A DNA stretch of 9,075 nt from CAWUKT01 sp963923035 (GCA_963923035.1 CAWUKT010000138.1:1-9075), one strand, 5' to 3'. Shown: positions 1 to 7,596, counted from the first letter of the stretch. Program-made: numbers and translations. Notes: a model not told the origin generated them from the sequence alone.

Positions 1-202
1 GAAGCGCAGGCCGGAGCCAGCCCGCACGAAAGCCAACGCCGGCGGGACCGCCGGCAGGTGCGCCCGGCTGAACCCAGCCAAGGCCCCCACGCACCGAAGG
101 TGCGCAAAGTCCGCACATCAGCGATGCGCCGCAAACTGGCAAATCGGAGATGCCATCCAACCAAACACAATAGGAAAAGCCCTCGCACAAAAACGTGATC
201 GA
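1..202. other. GC-rich non-coding left edge with hairpin cluster
   Basis: No gene is supported here. Positions 1-120 are about 72% GC (87 of 120 bases), clearly higher than the AT-richer stretches at the right end of the window. Three perfect short inverted repeats lie close together: 38-44 with 49-55 (GCCGGCG, loop GGAC), 66-70 with 75-79 (GGCTG, loop AACC) and 90-95 with 99-104 (CGCACC, loop GAA). They lie 100-165 nt past the stop of the minus-strand glycosyltransferase gene, so they could shape the 3' end of its transcript, but no T-tract makes any of them a clear intrinsic terminator. A minus-strand frame is open from an ATG at 118 to the window edge. Its Gly/Pro/Ala-rich translation looks like a by-product of GC content. 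Confidence 0.5.
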
Positions 203-1792
203 TCAATCAAACCGGTAAACCTCCGACTCAGTCGGAGTCTGCCATTCCCCCTCATCAACCAAACCCGCATTCGCGCCCACCAAAAACCGCCCAATTTCCC
301 GCCACCGGGCACCCGACCAAATAGGTCCTTCCGTTACGAGCCGAAGGCGAGCATAGTAATCGGCCACCGAAGAATCGGCAATGGCAACCTTCTTGCGCCC
401 CACTGTTTCCAGGTACCCCTCCGGCACCCGCCGGAAAAAATGTCCGATCCGCCAGTAAGGTACCCGCAAAGCGGGCATCCGCGCCAACAAGGGATCCGTC
501 AGCGCGAGTTCATCGACGATAAATACGCCTGGACCTCGACGGTAACCATGCCAACCCACCGCAACCTGCGATTCCACCAGCACAATACTGTCCGGCAGAA
601 CTCCCCAACTCGCCATTTCCCCCTCAATTTGAAGCAGCTCTGACTCCCTCCCCACCCGTTGCCACGCAGACCGCGCCCAAGCCATCCCCTTTTCATCTAC
701 AATCCCGTCCGAAAACAACTCCCGTTCCTTTCCCTGACGATCCGCATAGTAATCGGCCGTGGTAAATACCGGGTGAAGCGGATGCAGCAATGCAAGTCCC
801 AGCAAAGCTGCGGCCAATCCCATGCCCCACTTGGGCGAGAAATCCAGTTGGGACCAGCCCGCCACCGCCATCACGAATGGAACGGAGAAAAACCGCCCCG
901 ACATAAAATCGCCGCCCACCCAGCCGACATAAAGCAGGTAGAGCCCGATTCCAATGGCCAAGGGCGAAAAATGGCGAAAGCGCTTCCACCACCAACCAAC
1001 AACTGCGCTGAGAATCAGCGGAAGAGTGATCAGGTCCGCTTGAAAGCCATTCCCGAAATAAGCCAGGCCTTGCTGCAGCAGCCAACTTCGCGGCAGGCCC
1101 GTGGAGGCCTTGGCGTAGAAAGTATTGGGGAGGAGGAATCCGTAGTAAATGATGGAAAATGCTTCCCAGGCAATGAGCGGCAGAAAACCGATTCCGAAGG
1201 CGAGGATGGTGGATCGGGAAAAATGGGTTCGTAAATGCACCAATAAAGCTGGGAGAACCAATACCCCAAAGTCCAACCGGTTCAACAGAAGCAAAGAGGC
1301 CACCAAGGCCAGCCCCAAGGACTTATTTTTTCCTTCTTTGTTACTCCAAATCCCCACAAAAAGCACCACCAACAAATGGCTCAAGGGATTTTCGAGTCCG
1401 GAAGTGGAAAAGTCAATGAAGGACCGGGAAGCAAGCAGCAACAGGAGGCACCCGATCGCATGGAAGTGACTTCGGGCATTCCGGACCAAGACGACGACCA
1501 TTGCCCCCGTAAAGGCGAATGAGGTAAAAAGGGCTGAAAAATAAGCGGAATTTGATAAGAGGTAGCCTGGTGTCAGGGCGAATAGCCACGCGGGATGCGT
1601 AAAGGCCTGCACCCTCTCGGGCGTGTTCCAAACGAGGCCGTGGCCGTGCGTCCAATTGTAGAGGTAACGGAACGTGATATAAATATCATCCGACAGCCAG
1701 GCATTCCGCAGAATGATCCAGCCCAACAATACGGACAGAAAGACAGAGAGCATCCGAAACAGGCGGGGAGACCAATCGGAAAGGGACGGCAT
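203..1792 (-). CDS. AftB-like GT-C membrane glycosyltransferase
   Basis: This is a 529-residue polytopic inner-membrane protein that resembles the GT-C fold family containing mycobacterial arabinofuranosyltransferase AftB and its many uncharacterised bacterial relatives. These enzymes use lipid-linked sugars on the outer face of the membrane. After a first membrane segment (about 11-30) comes the acidic pair D35-D36 in a 'SDDIYITFRY' motif, the usual catalytic position in GT-C enzymes. Other family-like motifs are TSGLEN (130-135), NRLDFG (171-176), PNTFYAK (222-228) and GGDF (293-296). Several hydrophobic segments follow to about residue 340, then a soluble C-terminal part with WRIGH (447-451) and 'PEGYLE'. 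The start is the ATG at 1792, and another Met occurs at residue 14. The gene begins 3 nt after the stop of the T9SS-protein gene, so translational coupling is likely. The sugar donor and acceptor cannot be read from sequence. The family call is firm, the exact activity is not. Confidence 0.88.
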   Translation of the reverse strand: MPSLSDWSPRLFRMLSVFLSVLLGWIILRNAWLSDDIYITFRYLYNWTHGHGLVWNTPERVQAFTHPAWLFALTPGYLLSNSAYFSALFTSFAFTGAMVVVLVRNARSHFHAIGCLLLLLASRSFIDFSTSGLENPLSHLLVVLFVGIWSNKEGKNKSLGLALVASLLLLNRLDFGVLVLPALLVHLRTHFSRSTILAFGIGFLPLIAWEAFSIIYYGFLLPNTFYAKASTGLPRSWLLQQGLAYFGNGFQADLITLPLILSAVVGWWWKRFRHFSPLAIGIGLYLLYVGWVGGDFMSGRFFSVPFVMAVAGWSQLDFSPKWGMGLAAALLGLALLHPLHPVFTTADYYADRQGKERELFSDGIVDEKGMAWARSAWQRVGRESELLQIEGEMASWGVLPDSIVLVESQVAVGWHGYRRGPGVFIVDELALTDPLLARMPALRVPYWRIGHFFRRVPEGYLETVGRKKVAIADSSVADYYARLRLVTEGPIWSGARWREIGRFLVGANAGLVDEGEWQTPTESEVYRFD

Positions 1793-1795
1793 GTA

Positions 1796-2947
1796 TCAGC
1801 GAATTACAATTCGGTGGGTACTTTGGCCCTGGGAATGGGTGAGTCGAAGAAAATAATGGCCGGGTTCCAAGGTATTTTCCAAATCCAATTCGAATGAGGT
1901 GGGAAGTTGGTCCTGGGAAATAAGAATGCGCCCCGTTACGTCCAGCACTTCAGCTTTGACCGGGCCATCCGACCACGGACTGCGCACATGCACCAGCCCT
2001 CCCGAGGGCTGCGGCCAAATCCGGCTTTCCGCCACGCCATCAAATGCCACCGCCACCACCTGCGAAGACGACCGCTGGCCATTTTCATCGGTGATTTGAA
2101 GCTGGTAATAATTGACGCCCGGCGAGGGAAGGCCGTGCACAAATTCATACTGGGCCTGGTCCTGAACGGCCGAGACCTCGCCCAGCGACTGGAACGCCGA
2201 AACCGCAGGGTCATCCGACCAGCGAACCTCAAACCGTTGGCCGACCTGAGGCGTAGCCACCTCCCAATTCAGGGCCACCGTTTCTCCTTGCACCATTCCC
2301 CCAAACAGCCCCAACTCCACCGGCAAAACCTGGTTGAATTCCAAATCATCCACTAAGAGGTAGGCCATCGTCCCGCTCCCCGATTCGAATTGAGCCATGA
2401 GGACCAGAAAGGAATGGTTATTCACCGGGGCAAACTCAATGGCAAAGGATTGCCAGCCCGAAGATGCCTTGACCGGACCCGATTCCCACAACAATTCATT
2501 CGCATCCCCACAGTGCTGTCCGCCGAACAGCCGCAAACTGGCCACGCCATCCCAACTGGGATGCGCCTGGGAACAGTGCAGCGCTACGGAACCACTGTAA
2601 TCCGACCCGGCCACCAACTCAATGGCTTGCCCGACCGATTCGTAATACGTCTGATTTTGAGTGGCAATCATGCCGAGGTAAGTGTTGCCGCGCGCAGCTT
2701 CGGTCTCAAGCCCAAATACGCCTTGGCCACCACCAATCGGTTGGATATCGGTGCTGCCGTGGCAAGCCATCCAACCGGGAGGAACCGCTTCAGCGGCCGC
2801 CTGAGTGGCTTCGAATGATCCATTCGTCACCACTTGTCCCTGCACCTTCCCAAAGGAAAGTCCAATCCACAGCGCAACTGCCAGCTTCAACAAGCGGGAA
2901 GAGGGGCGGATCAGCAGGGCAAAGTAATTTACGGGAAAGGTCTTCAA
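1796..2947 (-). CDS. T9SS type A sorting domain-containing secreted protein
   Basis: This 383-residue protein is probably exported by Sec and then sent to the cell surface or medium by the type IX secretion system. It has a basic, hydrophobic N-terminus (about 20-38, cleavage near VQGQ) and a jelly-roll-like region (about 40-205) that begins 'TNGSFE' and ends 'LVDDLEF', a pattern typical of carbohydrate-binding-like domains. Next is the Bacteroidota 'LPVEL' module (about 208-300, with NYYQLQITDENG), and last a type A sorting domain (about 310-383) with WPQP, VLDVTGR, LEPGHYFLRL and terminal RIVIR. No catalytic motif is seen, so an adhesive or binding role is inferred. No ATG is available before the signal peptide. 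The assigned start is TTG at 2947, and TTG codons at residues 19 and 20 would give a more compact signal peptide. It lies 68 nt after the oxidoreductase gene and 3 nt before the glycosyltransferase gene. Confidence 0.9.
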   Translation of the reverse strand: MKTFPVNYFALLIRPSSRLLKLAVALWIGLSFGKVQGQVVTNGSFEATQAAAEAVPPGWMACHGSTDIQPIGGGQGVFGLETEAARGNTYLGMIATQNQTYYESVGQAIELVAGSDYSGSVALHCSQAHPSWDGVASLRLFGGQHCGDANELLWESGPVKASSGWQSFAIEFAPVNNHSFLVLMAQFESGSGTMAYLLVDDLEFNQVLPVELGLFGGMVQGETVALNWEVATPQVGQRFEVRWSDDPAVSAFQSLGEVSAVQDQAQYEFVHGLPSPGVNYYQLQITDENGQRSSSQVVAVAFDGVAESRIWPQPSGGLVHVRSPWSDGPVKAEVLDVTGRILISQDQLPTSFELDLENTLEPGHYFLRLTHSQGQSTHRIVIR

Positions 2948-3015
2948 AACAATTCAGCGTACACTTACTCAAATGTGAAACTGAATATAGGAAGAAAATC
3001 GGAAAAAGCCGGGGC

Positions 3016-3471
3016 CTAGAGGAGAAAACGGGCCCGTTCTTCGGGGGTAGGAATGCGGCAGGATGTTTTTTTCCCAAACCAACGGTAGCGGTTCTTGGCG
3101 ATCCAACGATAGACACTGTCCCGAATAAAGCGGGGCAGGACGATGAAACCGTAAAGGATATTGAAAGGAAAACGCAGCCTGCGAGAGATGCGGAGGGCCG
3201 CAGTGGAATGGCTGTACATCTGACCGTTTTCGTACAAATAGATCGTAGACACCTCGTCCGGGTCGAGCCCATGCTGTTGCATCAGGGCCCGTCCAGGCTC
3301 ATTTTGATTCGCGGTAAATTGATAAACTGGTTTTCGTTCCCATTTCAATATAAAATCCACCGCTTGATTGCAGAGCTCGCATACACCATCAAATATGATA
3401 ACCGATTCATGCTCATGTGTTTTCATTGGTGTTGAACCTATTGGGTGTATATAATACGAACTGGTATCCAT
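3016..3471 (-). CDS. Thiol-disulfide oxidoreductase, DCC family (DUF393)
   Basis: This is a small protein of the DCC family, named after its DxxCxxC motif, which is seen here as D28, C31 and C34 in 'FDGVCELC'. The fold is thioredoxin-like, and the family is predicted to exchange thiols and disulfides, although physiological substrates are largely unknown. The C-terminal signature YRWFGKKTSC (C138) followed by 'PTPEERARFL' also fits the family. As called the protein has 151 residues. Met16 (ATG at 3426) would give 136 residues with about ten before the motif, which is the more usual family layout. The 45 nt between the two starts include an AT-rich minus-strand stretch (TATTATATAC) that could be promoter rather than coding sequence. 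No signal peptide is visible, so a cytoplasmic location is likely. It lies 161 nt after the aminopeptidase gene, with a GC-rich hairpin in the gap, so it may have its own promoter. Confidence 0.9.
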   Translation of the reverse strand: MDTSSYYIHPIGSTPMKTHEHESVIIFDGVCELCNQAVDFILKWERKPVYQFTANQNEPGRALMQQHGLDPDEVSTIYLYENGQMYSHSTAALRISRRLRFPFNILYGFIVLPRFIRDSVYRWIAKNRYRWFGKKTSCRIPTPEERARFLL

Positions 3472-3581
3472 TTTGTTAGTCGGATGGAGGGCAAAATGGA
3501 GGACGTGTAAGTTGAAAGGCAGAAAAGTCGCAGGAAACCCCTGAATTTGAGCGGGAAAGGGGGTTGGGAAATACAGTTTGA

Positions 3582-3599
3582 GCCCGGGAGGCCCCGGGC
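3582..3599 (-). terminator. GC-rich hairpin after the M42 peptidase gene
   Basis: A perfect 7-bp inverted repeat (GCCCGGG / CCCGGGC, loop AGGC) starts about 33 nt past the stop of the minus-strand aminopeptidase gene. No run of T follows on the minus strand, so it is not a standard intrinsic terminator. It may protect or define the transcript 3' end. The assignment rests on position and stem strength only. Confidence 0.3.
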
Positions 3600-3632
3600 A
3601 CCATGCGAATTCAGCTCCAAAAAAGGATGGAA

Positions 3633-4697
3633 TCAGTCGAAGTAGCCAAACTTCTGGCCCGGCTTCAGGGCCATCACAAACTTCTGCAGCAGCTGAATGG
3701 CCGTTTCAACGTCGTCTTTGTGGCACATTTCCACGGTCGTGTGCATGTACCGCAGCGGAATGGACATCAACGCCGAGGGAATCCCGTTTCCGCTGTACGC
3801 GAAGGCATCGGTATCCGTCCCGGTGGACCGGCTGGCCGAATCGTGCTGGTAGCCGATTTCGTGCTCATCCGCAAGGTCGAGAATGAACTTGCGGAGTCGG
3901 TTGTGAACCGACGGACCGACCGTGAACACAGGCCCGCGACCACCGCGGATATCTCCCTGCTCGGTCTTGTCGACCATCGGTGTACCCGTATCGTGGGTCA
4001 CATCGGTGATGAGGGCCACGTCCGGCTGGAGCCGGTTCGCGATCATCTGCGCCCCCCGCAGTCCCACTTCCTCCTGGACCGCATTGACAATGTACAGGGT
4101 GAAATCCGGCCGTTGGCCGGCTTCGTGGAGGCGACGGACCATCTCCGCGATCATATAGCCCCCGATCCGATTGTCCAGCGCGCGACCGCAGTAATAGCGG
4201 TCATTCAGCACCATGAATTCATCATCAAAGGTCAGCACGGTCCCGGGGTGGATCCCCATTTCCAGTACCTCTTTGTCATTTGCAGCCCCGACATCCACGA
4301 AAATATTGCTCAACTTGGGCGTCTCTTCCTTCCCATTCTTCCGGGTATGGATCGCTGGCCACCCGAATACGCCCTTGACAATGCCTTTGTCGCCGAAGAT
4401 GTTCACCCGCTTGGCGGGTGCGATCATATGGTCGCTGCCCCCATTGCGCTTCAGGTAGATGAAACCATCCGAATTGATATAATTGACCAGCCAGGAAATC
4501 TCGTCGGCATGGGCTTCCACCACGACTTTATAGTCCTGACCAGGATTGACCACCCCTACGACGGTCCCGTAGGTATCGGTGATGAATTCATCGACAAAAG
4601 GCTCCAGGTACTGCATCCACTTTTTCTGCCCCTCCAACTCAAATCCAGTAGGAGAGGGTGTATTGAGGTAGCTTACCAGAAAGGATTCACTGTTCAT
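3633..4697 (-). CDS. M42 family metallo-aminopeptidase
   Basis: This 354-residue cytoplasmic enzyme belongs to the M42 family (glutamyl aminopeptidase, endoglucanase M and TET-like), dinuclear metalloenzymes that remove N-terminal residues from peptides and often assemble into large tetrahedral complexes. The expected metal ligands and catalytic residues are all visible: H63 and D65 in 'EAHADE', D175 in 'ALDNRIGG', the pair E209-E210 in 'VQEEVGLRG', D232 in 'ITDVTHD' and H319 in 'RYMHTTVEM'. Length and motif spacing are normal, so the enzyme should be active. Likely role: recycling of peptides from protein turnover or uptake. The start is the ATG at 4697, 82 nt after the stop of the carboxylase gene on the same strand. 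Co-transcription is possible, and the gap also contains the palindrome TTGTACAA. Substrate preference within M42 cannot be told from the sequence. Confidence 0.95.
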   Translation of the reverse strand: MNSESFLVSYLNTPSPTGFELEGQKKWMQYLEPFVDEFITDTYGTVVGVVNPGQDYKVVVEAHADEISWLVNYINSDGFIYLKRNGGSDHMIAPAKRVNIFGDKGIVKGVFGWPAIHTRKNGKEETPKLSNIFVDVGAANDKEVLEMGIHPGTVLTFDDEFMVLNDRYYCGRALDNRIGGYMIAEMVRRLHEAGQRPDFTLYIVNAVQEEVGLRGAQMIANRLQPDVALITDVTHDTGTPMVDKTEQGDIRGGRGPVFTVGPSVHNRLRKFILDLADEHEIGYQHDSASRSTGTDTDAFAYSGNGIPSALMSIPLRYMHTTVEMCHKDDVETAIQLLQKFVMALKPGQKFGYFD

Positions 4698-4779
4698 GTT
4701 TAGAGAGTCTAGTTGTACAAATAACGAAAGAACGATGGTCTAAAAGGTAACTGAGGGGGCATACTGTTTTTATGACATC

Positions 4780-6327
4780 CTACAAAGGGATGTTGCCGTG
4801 CTTCTTGCGCGGAAGTTTTTCAGCTTTGTTTTCGGCCATTTCGAAGGCCCGGATCAGTTTGGTGCGGGTGTGGCGGGGCAAAATAACCTCGTCCACATAG
4901 CCGCGGCCTGCAGCCCGGTACGGATTCGCGAAGGTCTCGGTATACATGGCCACCTTCTCATCGAGTTTGGCCTGGGGATCCTCCGCCGCCGCAATTTCCT
5001 TGCGGAAAATGATCTCGGAAGCTCCCTTCGCGCCCATCACAGCGATCTCCGCCATCGGCCACGCATAGTTCATATCAGCGCCGATGTGCTTCGAGTTCAT
5101 CACATCATACGCGCCGCCGTAGGCCTTGCGCGTGATCACGGTGATCCGGGGAACAGTGGCTTCACAGAACGCATACAGGAGCTTGGCTCCGTTCGTAATG
5201 ATGCCATTCCACTCCTGGTCGGTACCAGGCAAGAAGCCAGGAACGTCTTCGAAGACCAGCAACGGAATGTTAAAAGCGTCGCAGAACCGCACAAAACGAC
5301 CGCCCTTGCGGGAGGCATCAATGTCCAGCACCCCGGCCAGGACCGAGGGTTGATTGGCGATGATGCCGATGCTCCGGCCCGCCAGTCGGGCAAAGCCCAC
5401 TACAATATTGGGAGCAAAATCAGGATGAATTTCCATAAAACTCCCTTTGTCCGCCACCAATTCGATCACCTCTTTGATGTCGTAGGGCTGGTTGGGATTT
5501 TCCGGGACAATGCCATCCAGATCGGGAACCTCCTCCTCCAAGGGCCCATCAAAGGCCAGGCGGGGAGCTTCTTCTTCGCAATTCTGGGGGATATAACTGA
5601 GCAGGCGTTTGATGCCTTCGATACACGCGACTTCGTTGGGGTAGGTCAAATGCGTCACGCCGCTTTTGCTGGCGTGGGTCATCGCGCCGCCCAGCTCTTC
5701 GCTGGTGACTTCTTCGTGGGTCACAGTCTTGACCACGTTCGGGCCTGTCACAAACATATAGGACGTCCCTTCCACCATCATGATGAAATCCGTGATGGCC
5801 GGGCTGTACACAGCGCCACCAGCACACGGGCCCATGACCGCACTGATCTGAGGGACCACACCACTCGCCAGGGTATTCCGATAAAAAATATCGGCATAGC
5901 CTCCGAGAGAAACTACGCCTTCCTGAATCCTGGCTCCGCCTGAATCGTTCAGGCCAATGACCGGGGCTCCATTCTTCATCGCCAACTCCATGATCCGCAC
6001 AATCTTCTCCGCGTGGGCCTCCGACAAGGACCCGCCAAAGACCGTAAAATCCTGGCTATACGCATACGTGAGCCGACCATTGATTTTTCCGTATCCCGTC
6101 ACCACACCATCACCAAGGATCCGCTGCTTTTCCAAACCGAATTCGTGGCTGCGGTGCTGCACGAAAGCGCCAATTTCTTCGAAGGTCCCCTTGTCCATCA
6201 ACAACGCAAGCCGCTCGCGGGCCGTCAGTTTGCCCTTCGCATGTTGGGCGGCTATCCGTTTTTCTCCTCCCCCTTCCTGGGCGGCTTGCTGTTTGCCAGC
6301 AAGTGTTTCGTAAGCTGTTTCGTGCAT
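4780..6327 (-). CDS. Acyl-CoA carboxylase beta subunit (propionyl-CoA type)
   Basis: This is a 515-residue, full-length carboxyltransferase subunit that moves CO2 from carboxybiotin to an acyl-CoA. The N-terminal half carries SGGAR (129-133), with the oxyanion-forming glycines, and 'GPCAGGAVYSPA' (about 166-177). The C-terminal half carries KAYGGAYDVM (401-410) and ends in the family-typical KHGNIPL. Asp408 sits where actinobacterial propionyl-CoA carboxylases have Asp and acetyl-CoA-preferring relatives have Ile, so propionyl-CoA is the likelier substrate and (S)-methylmalonyl-CoA the product. The alpha subunit of a sodium-pumping methylmalonyl-CoA decarboxylase is a close alternative. No biotin carboxylase or biotin carrier gene lies in the window, so partners must be encoded elsewhere. 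The start is the ATG at 6327. An AAAGG directly abuts it, too close to act as a Shine-Dalgarno site. It is probably the first gene of the leftward block. Confidence 0.96.
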   Translation of the reverse strand: MHETAYETLAGKQQAAQEGGGEKRIAAQHAKGKLTARERLALLMDKGTFEEIGAFVQHRSHEFGLEKQRILGDGVVTGYGKINGRLTYAYSQDFTVFGGSLSEAHAEKIVRIMELAMKNGAPVIGLNDSGGARIQEGVVSLGGYADIFYRNTLASGVVPQISAVMGPCAGGAVYSPAITDFIMMVEGTSYMFVTGPNVVKTVTHEEVTSEELGGAMTHASKSGVTHLTYPNEVACIEGIKRLLSYIPQNCEEEAPRLAFDGPLEEEVPDLDGIVPENPNQPYDIKEVIELVADKGSFMEIHPDFAPNIVVGFARLAGRSIGIIANQPSVLAGVLDIDASRKGGRFVRFCDAFNIPLLVFEDVPGFLPGTDQEWNGIITNGAKLLYAFCEATVPRITVITRKAYGGAYDVMNSKHIGADMNYAWPMAEIAVMGAKGASEIIFRKEIAAAEDPQAKLDEKVAMYTETFANPYRAAGRGYVDEVILPRHTRTKLIRAFEMAENKAEKLPRKKHGNIPL

Positions 6328-6728
6328 CCTTTAAGTGTTGTTCACAAATAAAACACCCTTTTGCCAATCAAGGGAAGTTTTCAGGGTATTTTTTGGGCAG
6401 TACAGGAAAATCAATCGGTTGTCCTGGTCAGCAGTTTACCATTTCTTCTCCTTCCGGAGACCCGCCGAATATCGTCATCCTCCGCCAGCTTGTCAATGAT
6501 TCCCTTTGCATCCTTTCCCCCAACTTATTCATCCCCTGCACTTTGGGCCATCAAAGGTAGAAAATTATAGGGTGAAGAGGTAGGGAGAGCCGGAGATAGG
6601 GGAAAGAGTCATAAAAGAAAACCAGGGTGGACCGAGTTGCCCCAAAAGATTATTTTGCCTCCGGGTCTTGATTTTTGAGGTGGCGGGATTTATTATTGCA
6701 AGGTCTATGAATAACACTCAAAAATTTT
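6328..6728. other. Non-coding region between divergent genes
   Basis: This is most of the 541-bp gap between the leftward carboxylase gene and the rightward peroxiredoxin gene. No believable protein gene is seen. Short plus-strand open frames beginning at 6303 and 6361 have no recognisable protein character. It contains a small hairpin (TCTCC at 6447-6451 with GGAGA at 6456-6460), a -7-like element for the minus strand at 6552-6559, and a purine-rich plus-strand stretch at about 6568-6625. Promoters for both flanking genes presumably lie here or just to the right. Confidence 0.6.
6552..6559 (-). promoter_or_regulatory. Candidate -7 promoter element for the carboxylase gene
   Basis: Read on the minus strand this is TACCTTTG, an exact match to the Bacteroidota primary sigma factor -7 consensus TAnnTTTG. 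It would start a leftward transcript near 6545, giving a leader of about 215 nt before the carboxylase ATG at 6327. No TTG-like -33 element is seen at the usual distance, so it could be a chance match. Confidence 0.3.
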
Positions 6729-6830
6729 GCTACACCTGCTGTTGTGGAGGTCCCCCTCTGAACGGTTGAACTGAGCAATTTTTTGATCAAGGTATATAAA
6801 AGCCTCTCAGTTTGACTGGGAGGCTTTTTT
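6729..6830 (+). ncRNA. Candidate attenuator leader or small RNA before the peroxiredoxin gene
   Basis: A segment ends in a strong intrinsic terminator and contains an upstream arm able to disrupt it. Positions 6763-6775 (ending GTTGAACTGAG) can pair with 6806-6818 in 13 consecutive pairs, three of them G-U. The 6806-6818 segment includes the top of the terminator's 5' arm, its loop and part of its 3' arm, so the two structures exclude each other. A local hairpin GGAGG/CCUCU lies further upstream (about 6746-6758). This layout is what a transcription attenuator or riboswitch for the downstream peroxiredoxin gene would show. It also fits an independent small RNA that ends at the terminator. A weak promoter candidate is TTG at 6696-6698 with AAATTTTG at 6722-6729, one mismatch from the -7 consensus and with a long 23-nt spacer. 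No known RNA family was recognised. Confidence 0.4.
6798..6830 (+). terminator. Intrinsic terminator upstream of the peroxiredoxin gene
   Basis: The stem of 14 pairs joins 6798-6811 and 6815-6828, with one G-U pair and a three-base loop (TTG). The GC-rich core is GCCTC/GAGGC, and the 3' side runs into six T. It ends 38 nt before the peroxiredoxin ATG, which leaves little room for a full promoter in between. Transcription of that gene therefore probably crosses this terminator or starts inside it. Confidence 0.8.
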
Positions 6831-6868
6831 CATTGTTTAACTCTTTTTAATCTCAACAACATCTCATT

Positions 6869-7498
6869 ATGGCAATCCAACTTGGACAAATTGCACCCGA
6901 TTTCACCGCCCAAACCACCGAAGGTGAAATCAAATTTCATGACTACCTCGGGGAAGGCTGGGGCGTTCTGTTTTCCCACCCCGCCGACTTCACTCCGGTC
7001 TGCACCACGGAATTGGGACAGGTCGCCAAGCTCAAAAGTGATTTTGAGGCCCGCAACGCCAAAGTCATCGCCCTGAGCATCGATCCCCTCGATTCCCACA
7101 AGGAGTGGGTCCTCGACATCAACGAGACCCAACAAACCGAGGTCAACTACCCGATCATCGCCGATGAAGACCGCAACGTCGCGGAATTGTACGAGATGAT
7201 CCATCCCGGCGAAGCCGAGAAGTTCACCGTACGTAGTGTATTTGTGATCGGTCCCGACAAGAAGGTCAAGTTGACCCTGACCTATCCCCCGTCCACAGGC
7301 CGCAACTTCGACGAGATCCTGCGGGTCCTGGACAGCCTCCAGCTGACAGCCAACCACAGCGTGGCCACTCCGGTAAACTGGCAGCAAGGTGAGGATGTGG
7401 TCGTCTCCCCCGGCATCAAAACCGAGGACATTCCGGCCCGATTTCCCAAAGGCCATACCGTGGTAAAGCCCTACCTGCGCTATACCCCCCAGCCCTGA
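6869..7498 (+). CDS. 1-Cys peroxiredoxin (Prx6-type)
   Basis: This 209-residue cytoplasmic thiol peroxidase reduces hydrogen peroxide and organic hydroperoxides. The active site PxxxTxxC is P38, T42 and C45 in 'HPADFTPVCTTE', with the supporting Arg at R122 ('FTVRSVFVI'). C45 is the only cysteine in the protein, so no resolving cysteine exists and the enzyme must be reduced by an external thiol, as in the Prx6/1-Cys group. Length and the C-terminal extension (about 165-209, 'PVNWQQGEDVVV' to 'KPYLRYTPQP') also fit this group. The start ATG at 6869 begins the conserved 'MAIQLGQIAPDF' and has no Shine-Dalgarno sequence. An intrinsic terminator sits 38 nt before the start and another follows the stop, so it is a single-gene unit. 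Its expression may be controlled by the leader structure upstream, which would suit an oxidative-stress gene, but that is inference. Confidence 0.96.
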   Translation: MAIQLGQIAPDFTAQTTEGEIKFHDYLGEGWGVLFSHPADFTPVCTTELGQVAKLKSDFEARNAKVIALSIDPLDSHKEWVLDINETQQTEVNYPIIADEDRNVAELYEMIHPGEAEKFTVRSVFVIGPDKKVKLTLTYPPSTGRNFDEILRVLDSLQLTANHSVATPVNWQQGEDVVVSPGIKTEDIPARFPKGHTVVKPYLRYTPQP

Positions 7499-7531
7499 AG
7501 CAAATGTTTTTCATATAGTATCAGATCTTTG

Positions 7532-7563
7532 GAAAAGTCACCGACCGGTGGCTTTTCTTTTTT
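7532..7563 (+). terminator. Intrinsic terminator of the peroxiredoxin gene
   Basis: The stem GAAAAGTCACC / GGTGGCTTTTC (7532-7542 with 7547-7557) has 11 pairs, one of them G-U, and the loop GACC. It is followed by six T. It lies 33 nt after the peroxiredoxin stop, between two convergent genes. The minus-strand reading lacks a good T-run after the stem, so it serves mainly the plus strand. Confidence 0.85.
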
Positions 7564-7596
7564 GGTGAGAGCGGGACAAAAGGGAGATGGGGGAAT

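Noticed and set aside
1..118. Minus-strand partial open frame running off the left edge
   Set aside because: Gly/Ala/Pro-rich translation from a 72% GC hairpin-rich stretch. No protein family is recognisable.
659..1234. Plus-strand open frame (191 codons) opposite the glycosyltransferase gene
   Set aside because: It is antisense to a well-supported membrane protein, with a low-complexity, charged translation lacking any domain.
3603..4703. Long plus-strand open frame (366 codons) opposite the M42 peptidase gene
   Set aside because: It mirrors almost the whole peptidase gene, which has all its metal ligands. The antisense frame is open because of codon composition.
4798..5943. Long plus-strand open frame (381 codons) across the carboxylase gene
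   Set aside because: It is antisense to a clearly homologous, complete carboxylase beta subunit, and its translation has no recognisable protein character.
6303..6570. Short plus-strand open frames in the divergent intergenic region
   Set aside because: They overlap the carboxylase start or have biased Ser/Pro-rich translations, no ribosome-binding site and no familiar motif.
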